From Alphaproteobacteria bacterium (GTDB lineage: Bacteria; Pseudomonadota; Alphaproteobacteria; Puniceispirillales; Puniceispirillaceae), in assembly GCA_011524805.1 (NCBI GenBank), contig WTJO01000028.1, positions 1 to 17,309 of the forward strand: a stretch of DNA of 17,309 nt, read 5' to 3'. Made by a program: the position numbers and the translations under genes. Under the pieces are notes generated by a model. The model was not told the origin of the DNA and ran no database searches. It saw nothing but the letters and a program-made list of their open reading frames with translations. Positions 5,074-14,113 of the stretch are shown here, piece after piece (within the stretch, counting starts at the first letter, position 1; each line of letters opens with the position of its first letter).

Positions 5074-7821
5074 ATGAGGGACATAATCTGGCACATGGCA
5101 CAACAAAAATCCACAGTTTCTTCTGGTATGTCTGCCCTCACCCCTATGATGGCACAATATCAGACTATAAAAGAAAAGTACCAAGATATTTTGCTGTTTT
5201 ACCGCATGGGTGATTTTTATGAAATGTTTTTTCATGATGCGGAAATGGCAGCCTCTGCGCTTGGAATAGCTCTTACCCACCGTGGCAAGCAGGATGGTAA
5301 GGACATCCCGATGTGCGGGGTGCCTGTTCATGCCATGGATAGCTATTTGCCGCGCCTTATCAAGCAGGGGTTTCGGGTGGCTGTGTGTGAACAGTCAGAG
5401 ACACCTGAAAGTTTCAAGCAAAAAGGTGGAAAAGGCCCGCTGCCACGTCAGGTTGTCAGGGTCATCACCCCCGGCACCATTCAGGAAGATGAGCTATTGC
5501 AGCCAGACCAGCATAATATTCTGGCGGCTATAGGGCGTGTCGGGGGCGCCTATTCATTATGCTGGACAGATATGTCCACAGGCAGCCTCAGCGTTCAACA
5601 TGTCGAACCAGACCAGCTTGAAAATATGCTTGCACGGCTGGCCATTGCCGAGCTTGTTTTTCCCGAAGACTGCCACGAGATGATATCTCCGCTATCTGAT
5701 CTCTATGCTGTTGTCAGCGCGCCTGCTACCAGCTTTGACAGCCAAAAAAGCGCACAGCATATCCAGTCATTTTTCAAGATTGCTTCGCTTGACGGGCTGG
5801 GTACATTCACCCCGCCCATGGTCAGCGCGCTTGGCGGGTTATTAAGTTATCTTAAAACAACCCAGCTAGAGCAGATGCCGCGCCTGTCTCTGCCGCAAAT
5901 TGTGGGTGCCAGTTCTGTTGTTGAGATTGATGCGGCGACCAGACGCTCGCTTGAAATTACCCAGACCCTCTCTGGCGAGAAAAAAGGCAGCCTTTTACAT
6001 GCGATTGACAGGACCAGCAGTGCAGCAGGGGCAAGATTGCTATTTACCAGATTATCTACACCGCTTACCGACCGCACCAGAATAGATAACAGGCTTGATC
6101 TGGCAGACTGGTTCTATCAGCATGACAGGCCTGCGCAGATATGTGCTGGCCATCTGTCGCAACTCTCGGATATTGAACGTGCCCTCTCACGGCTGGTTGC
6201 CAGTCGGGGCGGGCCGCGTGATCTGGCTGGTCTGGCACAGTCATTATTGCTGGCACGCCAGATATTTGTCAGCCTGTCAGAAACAGATGCATCTTCTGAT
6301 GCCGGACTGTCTCTTGATGTTGAAGGTGAGGAAGCGGGAAAACGCACCCGTCTGCTGGAGATTGCGCAATGTGCTGCGGCACCGGCAAGGCTGGCAGATG
6401 AGATATTGCCTGCGCTGGCAGACGAGCTTCCGCTTCTGGTGCGTGATGGGCAATTTATCCGTCAGGGCTATCGTGATGACCTGGATCACCTACGTCAGCT
6501 AAAGGATGAAAGTAGACGGCTCATTGCCAGCCTGCAGGCAAATTATTGTGAGCAGACACAGATAGCCTCTCTCAAAATCAAACATAATAATGTGCTTGGA
6601 TATCATATTGATGTGCGCGCCGGTCATGCCGACAAGCTGATGTCAAATCCGGAATTTATCCATCGTCAGACAACGGCGCAAACTGTGCGTTTTACCACCA
6701 CAGAACTGGCAGAACTTGAAAAACAGCTATCAACAGCCGCCGAGCGAAGCCTTGAGCTTGAACTGGAAATATTTGAGACATTACGTAGCCTTATTCTTAA
6801 ACATGCTGACGAGATCATCGCAGCTGCCAGCGCGCTGGCACGGCTGGATGTAGCTCTTTCAACAGCCATGCTGGCGCGCAATCAGAATTTTACCAGACCA
6901 CATCTATATGAGGATACAAGACTGGCTATTTGTGGCGGCAGACATTGTGTTGTCGAACAGATGCTTAGTGCAGACCAGCAATTTGTTACCAATGACTGCC
7001 GTCTGGACGGCGATGCCAATATCTGGCTGTTAACAGGGCCAAATATGGCCGGTAAATCAACATTTTTACGGCAAAATGCCCATCTTGTAATTCTGGCTCA
7101 GGCAGGGCTTTATGTGCCAGCACAAACAGCAGAGATTGGCATTGCAGACAGAATTTTCAGCCGGGTTGGCGCATCTGATGATCTGGCACGCGGACAATCT
7201 ACCTTTATGGTCGAAATGGTTGAAACAGCGGCTATTCTGAACCAGTCAACAGAGCGGTCTATTGTGATTCTGGATGAAATAGGACGCGGCACGGCGACAT
7301 GGGACGGGCTGGCGATCGCATGGTCATGTCTTGAATATCTGCATAACAAAATTGGCTGTCGCACCCTGTTTGCTACTCATTATCATGAATTGACCGCCCT
7401 AGAGAGCCAGCTAGCGACAGTAGCGTGCTATTCTATGCAGGTCAGGGAATGGAAACAGGATATTGTGTTTCTGCACAAGGTGATAGCTGGCAGTGCAGAT
7501 AAATCCTATGGTGTGCATGTGGCCAGACTGGCAGGTCTGCCCCAGCAGGTAACACGCCGTGCCGCTCAGCTTGTCACCCAGTTAGAAGAACATGCAAAAT
7601 CTCAGAATTCTGTGCAGGACAGCCTGCCATTATTTGCACAATATGACCCCGGCCCTCATGATACCGCCGCACCCGCGCCATATTATCCGCCTAACGGGTC
7701 TGACGATGATGATAGAATCTCTGAATTAGAGGCAAAAATGGCAGATATAGAACCTGACAGCCTCAGCCCTCGTGCTGCCCTAGAGCTAATTTATGAGCTT
7801 AAACAGCTTGCAGATAAATGA
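5074..7821 (+). CDS. mutS: DNA mismatch repair protein MutS
   Basis: This 915-residue protein recognises mispaired bases and small loops and uses ATP to recruit MutL. The N-terminal mismatch-binding domain carries the Phe-X-Glu wedge F48-Y49-E50 in LFYRMGDFYEMF. Connector, lever and clamp domains fill the middle. The ATPase has Walker A GPNMAGKS (655-662) and Walker B ILDEIGRGT (732-740), then the TATWDG and FATHYHELT motifs that shape the dimer interface. The C-terminal extension (about 840-915) is acidic and ends in a short helical segment typical of bacterial MutS1. The start at 5074 has an AGAG about six bases upstream; a second in-frame ATG at 5095 is possible. It is the first gene of a compact plus-strand run, with glnD 18 bases downstream. 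Its position beside maeB and glnD is the familiar alphaproteobacterial arrangement. Confidence 0.97.
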   Translation: MRDIIWHMAQQKSTVSSGMSALTPMMAQYQTIKEKYQDILLFYRMGDFYEMFFHDAEMAASALGIALTHRGKQDGKDIPMCGVPVHAMDSYLPRLIKQGFRVAVCEQSETPESFKQKGGKGPLPRQVVRVITPGTIQEDELLQPDQHNILAAIGRVGGAYSLCWTDMSTGSLSVQHVEPDQLENMLARLAIAELVFPEDCHEMISPLSDLYAVVSAPATSFDSQKSAQHIQSFFKIASLDGLGTFTPPMVSALGGLLSYLKTTQLEQMPRLSLPQIVGASSVVEIDAATRRSLEITQTLSGEKKGSLLHAIDRTSSAAGARLLFTRLSTPLTDRTRIDNRLDLADWFYQHDRPAQICAGHLSQLSDIERALSRLVASRGGPRDLAGLAQSLLLARQIFVSLSETDASSDAGLSLDVEGEEAGKRTRLLEIAQCAAAPARLADEILPALADELPLLVRDGQFIRQGYRDDLDHLRQLKDESRRLIASLQANYCEQTQIASLKIKHNNVLGYHIDVRAGHADKLMSNPEFIHRQTTAQTVRFTTTELAELEKQLSTAAERSLELELEIFETLRSLILKHADEIIAAASALARLDVALSTAMLARNQNFTRPHLYEDTRLAICGGRHCVVEQMLSADQQFVTNDCRLDGDANIWLLTGPNMAGKSTFLRQNAHLVILAQAGLYVPAQTAEIGIADRIFSRVGASDDLARGQSTFMVEMVETAAILNQSTERSIVILDEIGRGTATWDGLAIAWSCLEYLHNKIGCRTLFATHYHELTALESQLATVACYSMQVREWKQDIVFLHKVIAGSADKSYGVHVARLAGLPQQVTRRAAQLVTQLEEHAKSQNSVQDSLPLFAQYDPGPHDTAAPAPYYPPNGSDDDDRISELEAKMADIEPDSLSPRAALELIYELKQLADK

Positions 7822-7839
7822 TAGGATAAAGACAGTAAC

Positions 7840-10656
7840 ATGCACCCATCAGCTCAACATATCACAGATAATCATGGCACAGTGCCGCACTGGATTGACT
7901 GGCTTGACCCGATAGCGGCGGCCAGAAGCTATCTTGCCGCGCATCCGGGCCAGGATATTTTTGATCAGAAAGCTCTGGGTGCCGCGCTGACAGCAAGCGC
8001 ACACAACCACCCCCAGCTTGAAGATTTCAGGGCAGAAATACTTGAGCATGTGCGCACCCATCTTGAAGAAGGCAAGGCAGAGCTGGCCTCGCGCCTGTAT
8101 CATACGCGTGACGGGGCGCATTATGTGGGGATGCATGCGCTGTTGATGGACAGAATAATCCAGATACTTGCCAGCACCATCACGCAACATTATTTTCCAA
8201 CACTTCAACCTGTCACCATTATGGCTACAGGCGGCTATGGGCGGGGCGAGCTGGCGCCATTTAGTGATATTGATCTGATGTTTGTGGCAGAATCTGCGCT
8301 GAAAGGAAAAGCAGAGACCCGCTTTATTGAAACCATTTTATATGTGTTATGGGATCTGGGGCTGAAGGTTGGCCATGCTACCCGCACAATTTCCGAAAAT
8401 ATCGCGGCCGCCAAAGAAGATATCACGATTTGCACATCGCTGATTGAAATGCGGTTTATTGCTGGCTCTGAGGCGCTTGGCGATAAACAGCTGGCAGCGT
8501 TCAAAAAATGGCTGTCACGTCAGCCAGTGCCAGAATTTGTCAGCCTCAAGCTGGCCGAAAGAGATGAACGTATTCTGCGTCATGGCGGCTCACGCTATGC
8601 AGTAGAGCCAAATGTAAAAGAAGGCAAAGGCGGAGTGCGTGATCTGCATACCCTGTTCTGGATTGCCAAATTTTCATATCATACCCAGGATATTTACGCG
8701 CTTCTGAAAACAGAAGTATTGCGTGAATCAGAAGCACGCAAATTTGCCGAATCACAGCGCTTTTTATGGACAGTGCGCTGTTTTGTGCATCTGCATCATG
8801 GCAGGCTGGATGACAGGCTGACCTTTGATGCGCAAACCGAAATTGCACCGGTGATGAAGTTCAAGGATAAAGGCGGGTTGCGTGCTGTCGAACGCTTTAT
8901 GAAATATTATTTCCTGACAGCACGGCAGGTGGGCGATTTAACACGCATTTTCTGTGCGGCTATTGGCAGTGATTTTGCCGAGCGTCCACGTTTTTCTTTG
9001 CGTTCGTTTTTGCGGTCATCTGTGCCTGTGGGGCTGGATATTGCACCATTTATTCTGCTTGACGGGCGGCTACATCTGCCCGCCGAAAGATTATTCAGAG
9101 ATAATTTCAGCCTGATTGTGCGCATTTTTTATCTTGCCCAGAAAAACCAGCTTGATATTCACCCTGACAGTGTGCGGCGTATCACCCGTGCCGTGCGGGC
9201 AGCCCGCACTTCTGATCTGCATTCCAGCAGAGCCTTTGAGACGTTTTTAGAAATTCTTACAGATAGCGAAACCCCTGAACGGGTGTTGCGTCTGATGAAT
9301 GAATCTATGTGGCTTGGCAAATTTCTGCCTGATTTCAGGCGGATTGTCGGGATGATGCAGTTTGACATGTATCATAGCTATACAGTTGATGAACATACCT
9401 TGAAGGCAGTTGGCTTTCTAGGTGAAATTGAACATGGCCATCTAGCAGATGTTGCGCCTCTTGCAACTGCGATTATTTCAAAAATTAATTCACGCCGCGC
9501 CCTGTATGTGGCGATGCTGCTTCATGATATTGCCAAAGGCAGAGGCGGTGATCATTCGGAGCTTGGCGCAGAGGTAGCAGCACAGCTCTGCCCGATATTG
9601 GGACTAAGTGATGAAGAAACAGAAACCGTTATCTGGCTGGTGAGATATCATCTTCTGATGAGCAATACAGCCTTTAGATATGATCTGAATGACCCCCAGA
9701 CAATCGAAGATTTTGCCGAACAGGTGCAGTCACCTGAACGGCTGAAATTGCTGTTATGTCTGACAGTAGCCGACATTCAGGCAGTAGGGCCTGCAATATG
9801 GAATGGCTGGAAGGCAAGCCTGATGCGCCAGCTGTATCATCGTGCCGAGGCTGTGCTAGGTGGAGCAGCGCCAACCGAAGTATCTGCACAGGCTGTTTCT
9901 GATTCTATCGAACAGCTTGCCGAAGCCCTGCCGGACTGGTCTTCTGACGAGCTACACAGCTATGTTGATCAGTTTTATCCTAGCTACTGGACAAATTTCA
10001 GGCTGGATAGCCATCTATATCATGCTGGTCTTGTCAGGCGCTTTGACAGCTCAAAAGACAGGATATTAATTGATTTCAAAGATGATGAGAGCAGTAATTC
10101 CACCATTTTATGTGTCATGGCAAGTGATCATCCGGGGTTGTTTTCCCGCATTGTAGGTTCTGTGGCAATTTCAGGCTGTTCTATTGTTAATGCCAGAATC
10201 AATACCCGTCAGGATGGCACAATTCTGGATCAGTTCAGAATCCAGAAAGACAGGCAGGCGGTAACAGACCCCTATATCAAGGCGCGGCTTTCCAAGCTGA
10301 TTGAGCAGTCACTTGCCGGCGATATTTCGCTCTTTGGCCAGCTCAAGGAACAGACCGCAAAACGATCCAGACGTGTCAAGGTAATGGATGTGCCGCCGCG
10401 CATTTTCGTGACAAATAAGCGCAGTAGAACCCATACGGTTATCGAAGTGAACGGCCCTGACAGGCCGGGGCTGCTATACCAGATTGCCTATCATCTGGCA
10501 CAGCTGAATTTGCAGATTAATTCGGCCACTGTCTCTACCTATGGCGAGAAGGCTGTTGATGTATTTTATGTTAAGGACGTGTTTGGTCTGCAAATTACCA
10601 AACAGATCACACAGGATAAAATACATGCTACCTTAACCGGAATTTTTGATAGCTAA
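7840..10656 (+). CDS. glnD: PII uridylyltransferase / uridylyl-removing enzyme GlnD
   Basis: This 938-residue bifunctional nitrogen sensor adds UMP to PII proteins when glutamine is low and removes it when glutamine is high. Visible domains in order: a nucleotidyltransferase domain with GGYGRGELAPFSDIDLMF (131-148; metal ligands D143 and D145), a GlnD helical linker, an HD hydrolase domain with LLHDIAKGRGGDHSELG (H562-D563) that performs deuridylylation, and two C-terminal ACT domains (about 755-830 beginning ILCVMASDHPGLFSRI, and 867-938 beginning VIEVNGPDRPGLLYQI) that bind glutamine. The length matches alphaproteobacterial GlnD (about 900-950). The ATG follows mutS by 18 bases; an AGGA lies 13 bases upstream, rather far for a ribosome site, so translation may lean on coupling to mutS. 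It is co-oriented with mutS and murJ. Confidence 0.97.
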   Translation: MHPSAQHITDNHGTVPHWIDWLDPIAAARSYLAAHPGQDIFDQKALGAALTASAHNHPQLEDFRAEILEHVRTHLEEGKAELASRLYHTRDGAHYVGMHALLMDRIIQILASTITQHYFPTLQPVTIMATGGYGRGELAPFSDIDLMFVAESALKGKAETRFIETILYVLWDLGLKVGHATRTISENIAAAKEDITICTSLIEMRFIAGSEALGDKQLAAFKKWLSRQPVPEFVSLKLAERDERILRHGGSRYAVEPNVKEGKGGVRDLHTLFWIAKFSYHTQDIYALLKTEVLRESEARKFAESQRFLWTVRCFVHLHHGRLDDRLTFDAQTEIAPVMKFKDKGGLRAVERFMKYYFLTARQVGDLTRIFCAAIGSDFAERPRFSLRSFLRSSVPVGLDIAPFILLDGRLHLPAERLFRDNFSLIVRIFYLAQKNQLDIHPDSVRRITRAVRAARTSDLHSSRAFETFLEILTDSETPERVLRLMNESMWLGKFLPDFRRIVGMMQFDMYHSYTVDEHTLKAVGFLGEIEHGHLADVAPLATAIISKINSRRALYVAMLLHDIAKGRGGDHSELGAEVAAQLCPILGLSDEETETVIWLVRYHLLMSNTAFRYDLNDPQTIEDFAEQVQSPERLKLLLCLTVADIQAVGPAIWNGWKASLMRQLYHRAEAVLGGAAPTEVSAQAVSDSIEQLAEALPDWSSDELHSYVDQFYPSYWTNFRLDSHLYHAGLVRRFDSSKDRILIDFKDDESSNSTILCVMASDHPGLFSRIVGSVAISGCSIVNARINTRQDGTILDQFRIQKDRQAVTDPYIKARLSKLIEQSLAGDISLFGQLKEQTAKRSRRVKVMDVPPRIFVTNKRSRTHTVIEVNGPDRPGLLYQIAYHLAQLNLQINSATVSTYGEKAVDVFYVKDVFGLQITKQITQDKIHATLTGIFDS

Positions 10657-10658
10657 CC

Positions 10659-10733
10659 ATGAGTATTTTCATTGTGCCTGCCGGCCATCTGGCCAGCGCC
10701 CACCCCCTTATCATCAACAGCAGGATTTTCTAG
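10659..10733 (+). CDS. Possible 24-codon small ORF between glnD and murJ
   Basis: An ATG two bases after the glnD stop opens a 24-codon frame, beginning MSIFIVPAGHLASAHP, that closes with TAG at 10731-10733, within the ribosome-site region of murJ and two bases before its ATG. No ribosome site of its own is visible, but the close spacing to glnD would allow re-initiation. A GGCCA-TC-TGGCC inverted repeat lies inside it. It could be a coupling leader that brings ribosomes to murJ, or chance. Weakly supported. Confidence 0.2.
   Translation: MSIFIVPAGHLASAHPLIINSRIF
10722..10725 (+). promoter_or_regulatory. Ribosome binding site deciding the murJ start
   Basis: AGGA lies 10 bases before the ATG at 10736. 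It supports that ATG over an in-frame TTG at 10646, which would overlap glnD and add 30 residues with no resemblance to MurJ. Confidence 0.6.
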
Positions 10734-10735
10734 AG

Positions 10736-12301
10736 ATGGCACTTCGATCCTTATATACTACGGTGGGGGTAATTGGCGGGCTGACAGCTATATCGCGCAT
10801 ATTTGGGTTTATGCGGGATATTATATTTGCGCATTTTCTGGGGGCAGGGGCTGCGGCTGACGCGTTTGTGCTTGCCTTCAAACTGCCTAATCTGTTTCGC
10901 CGCCTGACAGCAGAAGGCGCGCTGACAAATGCCTTTTTGCCTGCCTATAGCCTTGCACGCAAACAGGCGGGGGCAGATAAAGCGCTTGTCTTGGCTACAG
11001 AAGTACAGGGCTGGCTATTTTTGTCGCTTAGCCTGATTGTGCTGGTGATGGAGCTATCTATGGGCAGTATCATTTCCGTACTTGCGCCCGGATTTTCAGA
11101 TACGCAAGACAGACTTGACGCCGCTATCATGCTAGCCCATATCACCATGCCCTATCTGGTCATGATCAGCCTTGTTGCCTTATGGGCAGCCATTTGCCAT
11201 GCAGATGATGATTTTGTTGGCGGGGCTGCTGCACCGGTAATCCTGAATATCTGCCTGATAGCAGGTGCGTTGATGATACCTGCCAGCCAGTCATATTATG
11301 GATATTCTGATGCCTATCTGGCAGTCCCAATAGCATTTTGTGTGCTGCTGGCAGGGATGATGCAGATGATATTACTTCAGCTCCGGCTCGCACGGCTCAG
11401 GCGGCGGCCGGCTTTCCGCTTTAAGCGCCTGTCAAAACAGGGGCTGGCTATGTGGGGTGCATTTCTGCCTGCCGCACTGGGCGCAGGCGGCATGCAGCTA
11501 AATCTGCTGGTTGATCTGGTTCTTGCCTCCTTTCTGGATACAGGCGCGTTATCATGGCTATATTATGCAGACAGGCTGGCACAATTACCGCTAGGCATTA
11601 TCGGTATTGCCCTTGGCACCGCATTATTGCCGCGACTATCTTCAATATATGCCGATTCTAGTCCGCAAGCAGAAAAACAGGCACAATTTGCCAGCCATAT
11701 TTCGGACAGTCTGACATTGGCGGCGATCACTGTTCTACCGGCAATGACAGGGTTGATAATATTGTCTGACGAATTGATGGCAGGGCTGTTTGTATCAGGC
11801 GCATTCACAGCTTCAGATGGCTCTGCCGCAGGGCTTGCTCTTGTTGCCTATGGGGTTGGTCTGCCTGCCTTTGTTGGCATCAAAATTACACAGGCCGCAT
11901 TATATGCCATGACCCGTCCACAGCTTGTGCTGATTATCTCGCTATTCTCTGTTGGCATAAATATTGTGCTTAGCCTGTATCTGATGAGGATTCTGGGGCA
12001 TGTCGGGCTGGCGCTGGCTACCTCTATCTCGATCTGGCTATCATGGGCAATTCAGTCTGTAATTCTGTTCAGACAGCGCTATCTTGGCAGCCAGCCTCTT
12101 GGCCTGATCGTCAAGGCCTGTTGTGCCAGTCTGGTAATGGCTGCTGGGCTGTATGGCATAATGTTCTCAGGCCTGCTGACAGAAACCGGTGCGTTAATCA
12201 CAATGTCGGTTCTTGTGATTTCAGGCATCATGTTCTATATAGCAGCAGCATTATTATTTGGCCTGCACCACCCGTTTAAGGCAATCGCAAAGGATAGGTA
12301 A
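10736..12301 (+). CDS. murJ: Lipid II flippase MurJ (MviN)
   Basis: MurJ moves lipid-linked peptidoglycan precursor across the inner membrane. From the ATG at 10736 the protein is 521 residues, as expected for the family, and strongly hydrophobic throughout, consistent with the usual 14 membrane helices of the MOP superfamily. The N terminus carries the signature SRIFGFMRD (R21, R27), then ADAFVLAFKLPNLFRRLTAEGAL (R55, R56, E60) and NAFLPAY, matching the conserved charged residues lining the MurJ cavity. An upstream in-frame TTG at 10646 was rejected because the added residues are polar and unrelated. It follows glnD after 79 bases, and its TAA stop directly abuts the trpS ATG, so murJ and trpS are almost certainly co-transcribed and translationally coupled. 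Confidence 0.95.
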   Translation: MALRSLYTTVGVIGGLTAISRIFGFMRDIIFAHFLGAGAAADAFVLAFKLPNLFRRLTAEGALTNAFLPAYSLARKQAGADKALVLATEVQGWLFLSLSLIVLVMELSMGSIISVLAPGFSDTQDRLDAAIMLAHITMPYLVMISLVALWAAICHADDDFVGGAAAPVILNICLIAGALMIPASQSYYGYSDAYLAVPIAFCVLLAGMMQMILLQLRLARLRRRPAFRFKRLSKQGLAMWGAFLPAALGAGGMQLNLLVDLVLASFLDTGALSWLYYADRLAQLPLGIIGIALGTALLPRLSSIYADSSPQAEKQAQFASHISDSLTLAAITVLPAMTGLIILSDELMAGLFVSGAFTASDGSAAGLALVAYGVGLPAFVGIKITQAALYAMTRPQLVLIISLFSVGINIVLSLYLMRILGHVGLALATSISIWLSWAIQSVILFRQRYLGSQPLGLIVKACCASLVMAAGLYGIMFSGLLTETGALITMSVLVISGIMFYIAAALLFGLHHPFKAIAKDR

Positions 12302-13330
12302 ATGACACAGACAGCTTCACAAGCCAGTGGCAATCAGGGACGCATTTTCTCTGGTGTCCAGCCAACAGGCAATTTGCATCTTGGCAATTATCTTGGTGCG
12401 ATAAAAAACTGGGTTGCGTTACAGAATGATTTTGACTGTATCTATTGTGTTGTTGATCTACATGCCATTACTGTGCCGCAAGTGCCTGACCAGTTGCGCC
12501 AGTCAATCAGAGAGGTAACAGCCTGTCTGATTGCCTCAGGCATTGACCCAGAAAAATCTGTATTATTCAACCAGTCTGCAGTGCCGCATCATGCCGAGCT
12601 GGGCTGGATTTTTAACTGTGTGGCGCGGCTTGGCTGGCTGAACAGAATGACCCAGTTCAAGGAAAAGGCAGGTAAAAACAGGGAAAATGCGACTGTCGGG
12701 CTATATTCCTACCCTACATTGATGGCAGCAGATATTCTGGTCTATAAGGCAACACATGTGCCTGTGGGCGATGACCAGAAACAGCATCTTGAGCTGACAC
12801 GCGATATTGCGGTTGCCTTCAATTCGATGTTCGAGACAGAGCTATTTCCTACTCCCGAGCCGCTAATCCAGAAAACAGCCGCACGGGTGATGTCACTTCG
12901 GGATGGCAATTCTAAAATGAGCAAATCTGATACATCAGATGCTACCAGAATTAATCTCACAGACAGCGCTGAGGAAATTGCCCGCAAGATTAAAAAGGCA
13001 AAAACAGACCCCGAACCCCTGCCCGAGACAATAGAATTGCTTGAAGCACGCGCCGAGGCGCGCAATCTGGTTGGCATCTATGCCGGGCTGGCAGGATGCT
13101 CTCAGGAGGATGTGCTGACAGAGTTTGGTGGCAGGGGGTTTGGCGAGTTTAAGCCAAAGCTGGCAGATCTGGCTGTTGAGGTAATTGCGCCTATCAGCAC
13201 CGAAATGAACAGATTGCTGGCTGACCATGGCGCGATTGATGCGGTGCTGGCATCAGGGGCTGAACAGGCAGCCGCGCTCTCAGAACCTGTTTTATCAGAA
13301 GTAAAGGCAGTGATGGGGCTTAAGGGCTGA
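12302..13330 (+). CDS. trpS: Tryptophanyl-tRNA synthetase
   Basis: This 342-residue class I aminoacyl-tRNA synthetase charges tRNA-Trp. The Rossmann core shows the first ATP motif PTGNLHLGNYLGA (HLGN at 26-29 is the HIGH-type motif) and the second, KMSKS, at 205-209. The intervening AADILVYKATHVPVGDDQKQHLELTRDIA segment is the tryptophan/ATP pocket typical of bacterial TrpS. The length is close to the E. coli enzyme (334). The ATG follows immediately after the murJ stop (TAA then ATG), with AGGA seven bases upstream inside murJ. It is the last gene of the mutS-glnD-murJ-trpS run; no tryptophan-responsive leader is visible because there is no gap in front of it. Confidence 0.97.
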   Translation: MTQTASQASGNQGRIFSGVQPTGNLHLGNYLGAIKNWVALQNDFDCIYCVVDLHAITVPQVPDQLRQSIREVTACLIASGIDPEKSVLFNQSAVPHHAELGWIFNCVARLGWLNRMTQFKEKAGKNRENATVGLYSYPTLMAADILVYKATHVPVGDDQKQHLELTRDIAVAFNSMFETELFPTPEPLIQKTAARVMSLRDGNSKMSKSDTSDATRINLTDSAEEIARKIKKAKTDPEPLPETIELLEARAEARNLVGIYAGLAGCSQEDVLTEFGGRGFGEFKPKLADLAVEVIAPISTEMNRLLADHGAIDAVLASGAEQAAALSEPVLSEVKAVMGLKG

Positions 13331-13492
13331 CAATTCTAGATTGCGTTTTTTGACGTTAACCGGCTATAATGGCCTTAGTGAATAGACCAAAAAAAATTGG
13401 CGCTGATGACCTAGAATTTTGGGCATAGTCATATTATCTCTAGGACAGACTATTTATGAAGATATGCCCTCAAGAATCTATGAGGTAGAGCA
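13331..13492 (+). promoter_or_regulatory. Leader and candidate promoter for the Nfu-type gene
   Basis: This 162-base gap follows trpS. A perfect TATAAT (13365-13370) with a TTGCGT 18 bases upstream (13341-13346) is the best promoter candidate, giving a leader of about 115 bases. TCTAG/CTAGA motifs recur: AATTCTAG (13332-13339) is inverted relative to CTAGAATT (13411-13418), and CCTAGA (13410-13415) is inverted relative to TCTAGG (13439-13444). These could be operator half-sites, but I do not recognise a known regulator site. A GAGG (seven bases before the ATG) is the ribosome site. No clear terminator for trpS is seen. Confidence 0.4.
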
Positions 13493-14044
13493 ATGTTTAT
13501 ACAGACAGAAGATACTCCGAACCCTGCAACATTGAAATTTATTCCCGGCGTGAGTGTGCTAGATACAGGTACAGCAGAATTTACCTCAGTTGAAGAGGCA
13601 CAAACGTCACCGCTGGCAAAACGTCTATTTGCAGTTGACGGTGTAGATAGTGTGTTTTTTGGAAGTGACTTTCTGGCGATCACGAAATCTGACGCGATGG
13701 AATGGTTTAGCCTGAAACCGTCAATTCTGGCAGGCATCATGGAACATTTTGCCTCCGGCCTGCCTGTGGTTGAAGCAGACCAGACAGAGCTATCAGATAA
13801 TAGCGAGGATTCCGAAATTGTTCAGCAGATTAAGCATCTGCTGGATACACGTGTACGCCCTGCGGTTGCAATGGATGGCGGCGATATTGTGTTTCATTCT
13901 TTTGATGATGGTGTAGTAACCTTGCAGATGCGGGGTGCCTGTTCAGGCTGTCCAAGCTCAACAGCCACGTTGAAAATGGGTATTGAGAATATGATGCGTC
14001 ATTATATTCCTGAAGTGCGTGAAGTGCGTCCGGCAGAAATGTAA
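13493..14044 (+). CDS. Nfu-type iron-sulfur cluster carrier (NifU-like protein)
   Basis: This 183-residue protein combines an N-terminal Nfu_N domain (about 1-90; begins MFIQTEDTPNPATLKFIPG, highly typical) with a C-terminal NifU-like domain (about 105-178) bearing the CxxC motif GACSGCPSS (C150, C153). Two such proteins pair through the CxxC to hold a 4Fe-4S cluster, which they deliver to client enzymes. This architecture is shared with mitochondrial NFU1 and alphaproteobacterial Nfu proteins and differs from E. coli NfuA, whose N domain is a degenerate A-type scaffold. The ribosome site is GAGG seven bases upstream. In related genomes this gene also follows trpS, often with a stress-protein gene between them that is absent here. 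A separate promoter is likely upstream. Confidence 0.93.
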   Translation: MFIQTEDTPNPATLKFIPGVSVLDTGTAEFTSVEEAQTSPLAKRLFAVDGVDSVFFGSDFLAITKSDAMEWFSLKPSILAGIMEHFASGLPVVEADQTELSDNSEDSEIVQQIKHLLDTRVRPAVAMDGGDIVFHSFDDGVVTLQMRGACSGCPSSTATLKMGIENMMRHYIPEVREVRPAEM

Positions 14045-14051
14045 TTTATGC

Positions 14052-14098
14052 GCTGGCAAACTGCCAGCATAGCCGCACTCATGTGATGCTAGTTTGCC
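14052..14098 (+). other. Two mutually exclusive hairpins after the Nfu gene
   Basis: Hairpin A is GCTGGCA (14052-14058), AAC, TGCCAGC (14062-14068), a perfect 7-bp stem. Hairpin B pairs GGCAAACT (14055-14062) and AGCAT (14066-14070) with ATGCT (14086-14090) and AGTTTGCC (14091-14098), giving a 13-bp stem with a GCC bulge. The two share bases and cannot form together, like an attenuator. No U-run follows either, so intrinsic termination is doubtful. The element fills the 69-base gap before the glucosaminidase gene; it could be a 3' end stabiliser, a Rho-related element or a switch. Confidence 0.45.
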
Positions 14099-14113
14099 TA
14101 TAAATGGTGTGCC

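Noticed and set aside
6095..6502. Open frame of 135 codons in another frame of mutS
   Set aside because: It is an overlapping shadow; the MutS frame carries all family motifs across this stretch, and the alternative product is rich in Trp, Arg and Cys in an unnatural pattern.
7849..8208. Open frame of 119 codons antisense to glnD
   Set aside because: Shadow of the GlnD N-terminal region with no ribosome site or recognisable motif.
10646..10735. TTG-started N-terminal extension of murJ by 30 residues
   Set aside because: It overlaps glnD, is polar and Pro/Gln/His-rich, and does not fit MurJ, whereas the ATG at 10736 has an AGGA and gives a normal length.
13350..13370. TTGACG followed by TATAAT as a promoter
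   Set aside because: The spacing is only 9 bases, too short for a sigma-70 promoter; the TTGCGT 18 bases upstream was preferred for the same -10.
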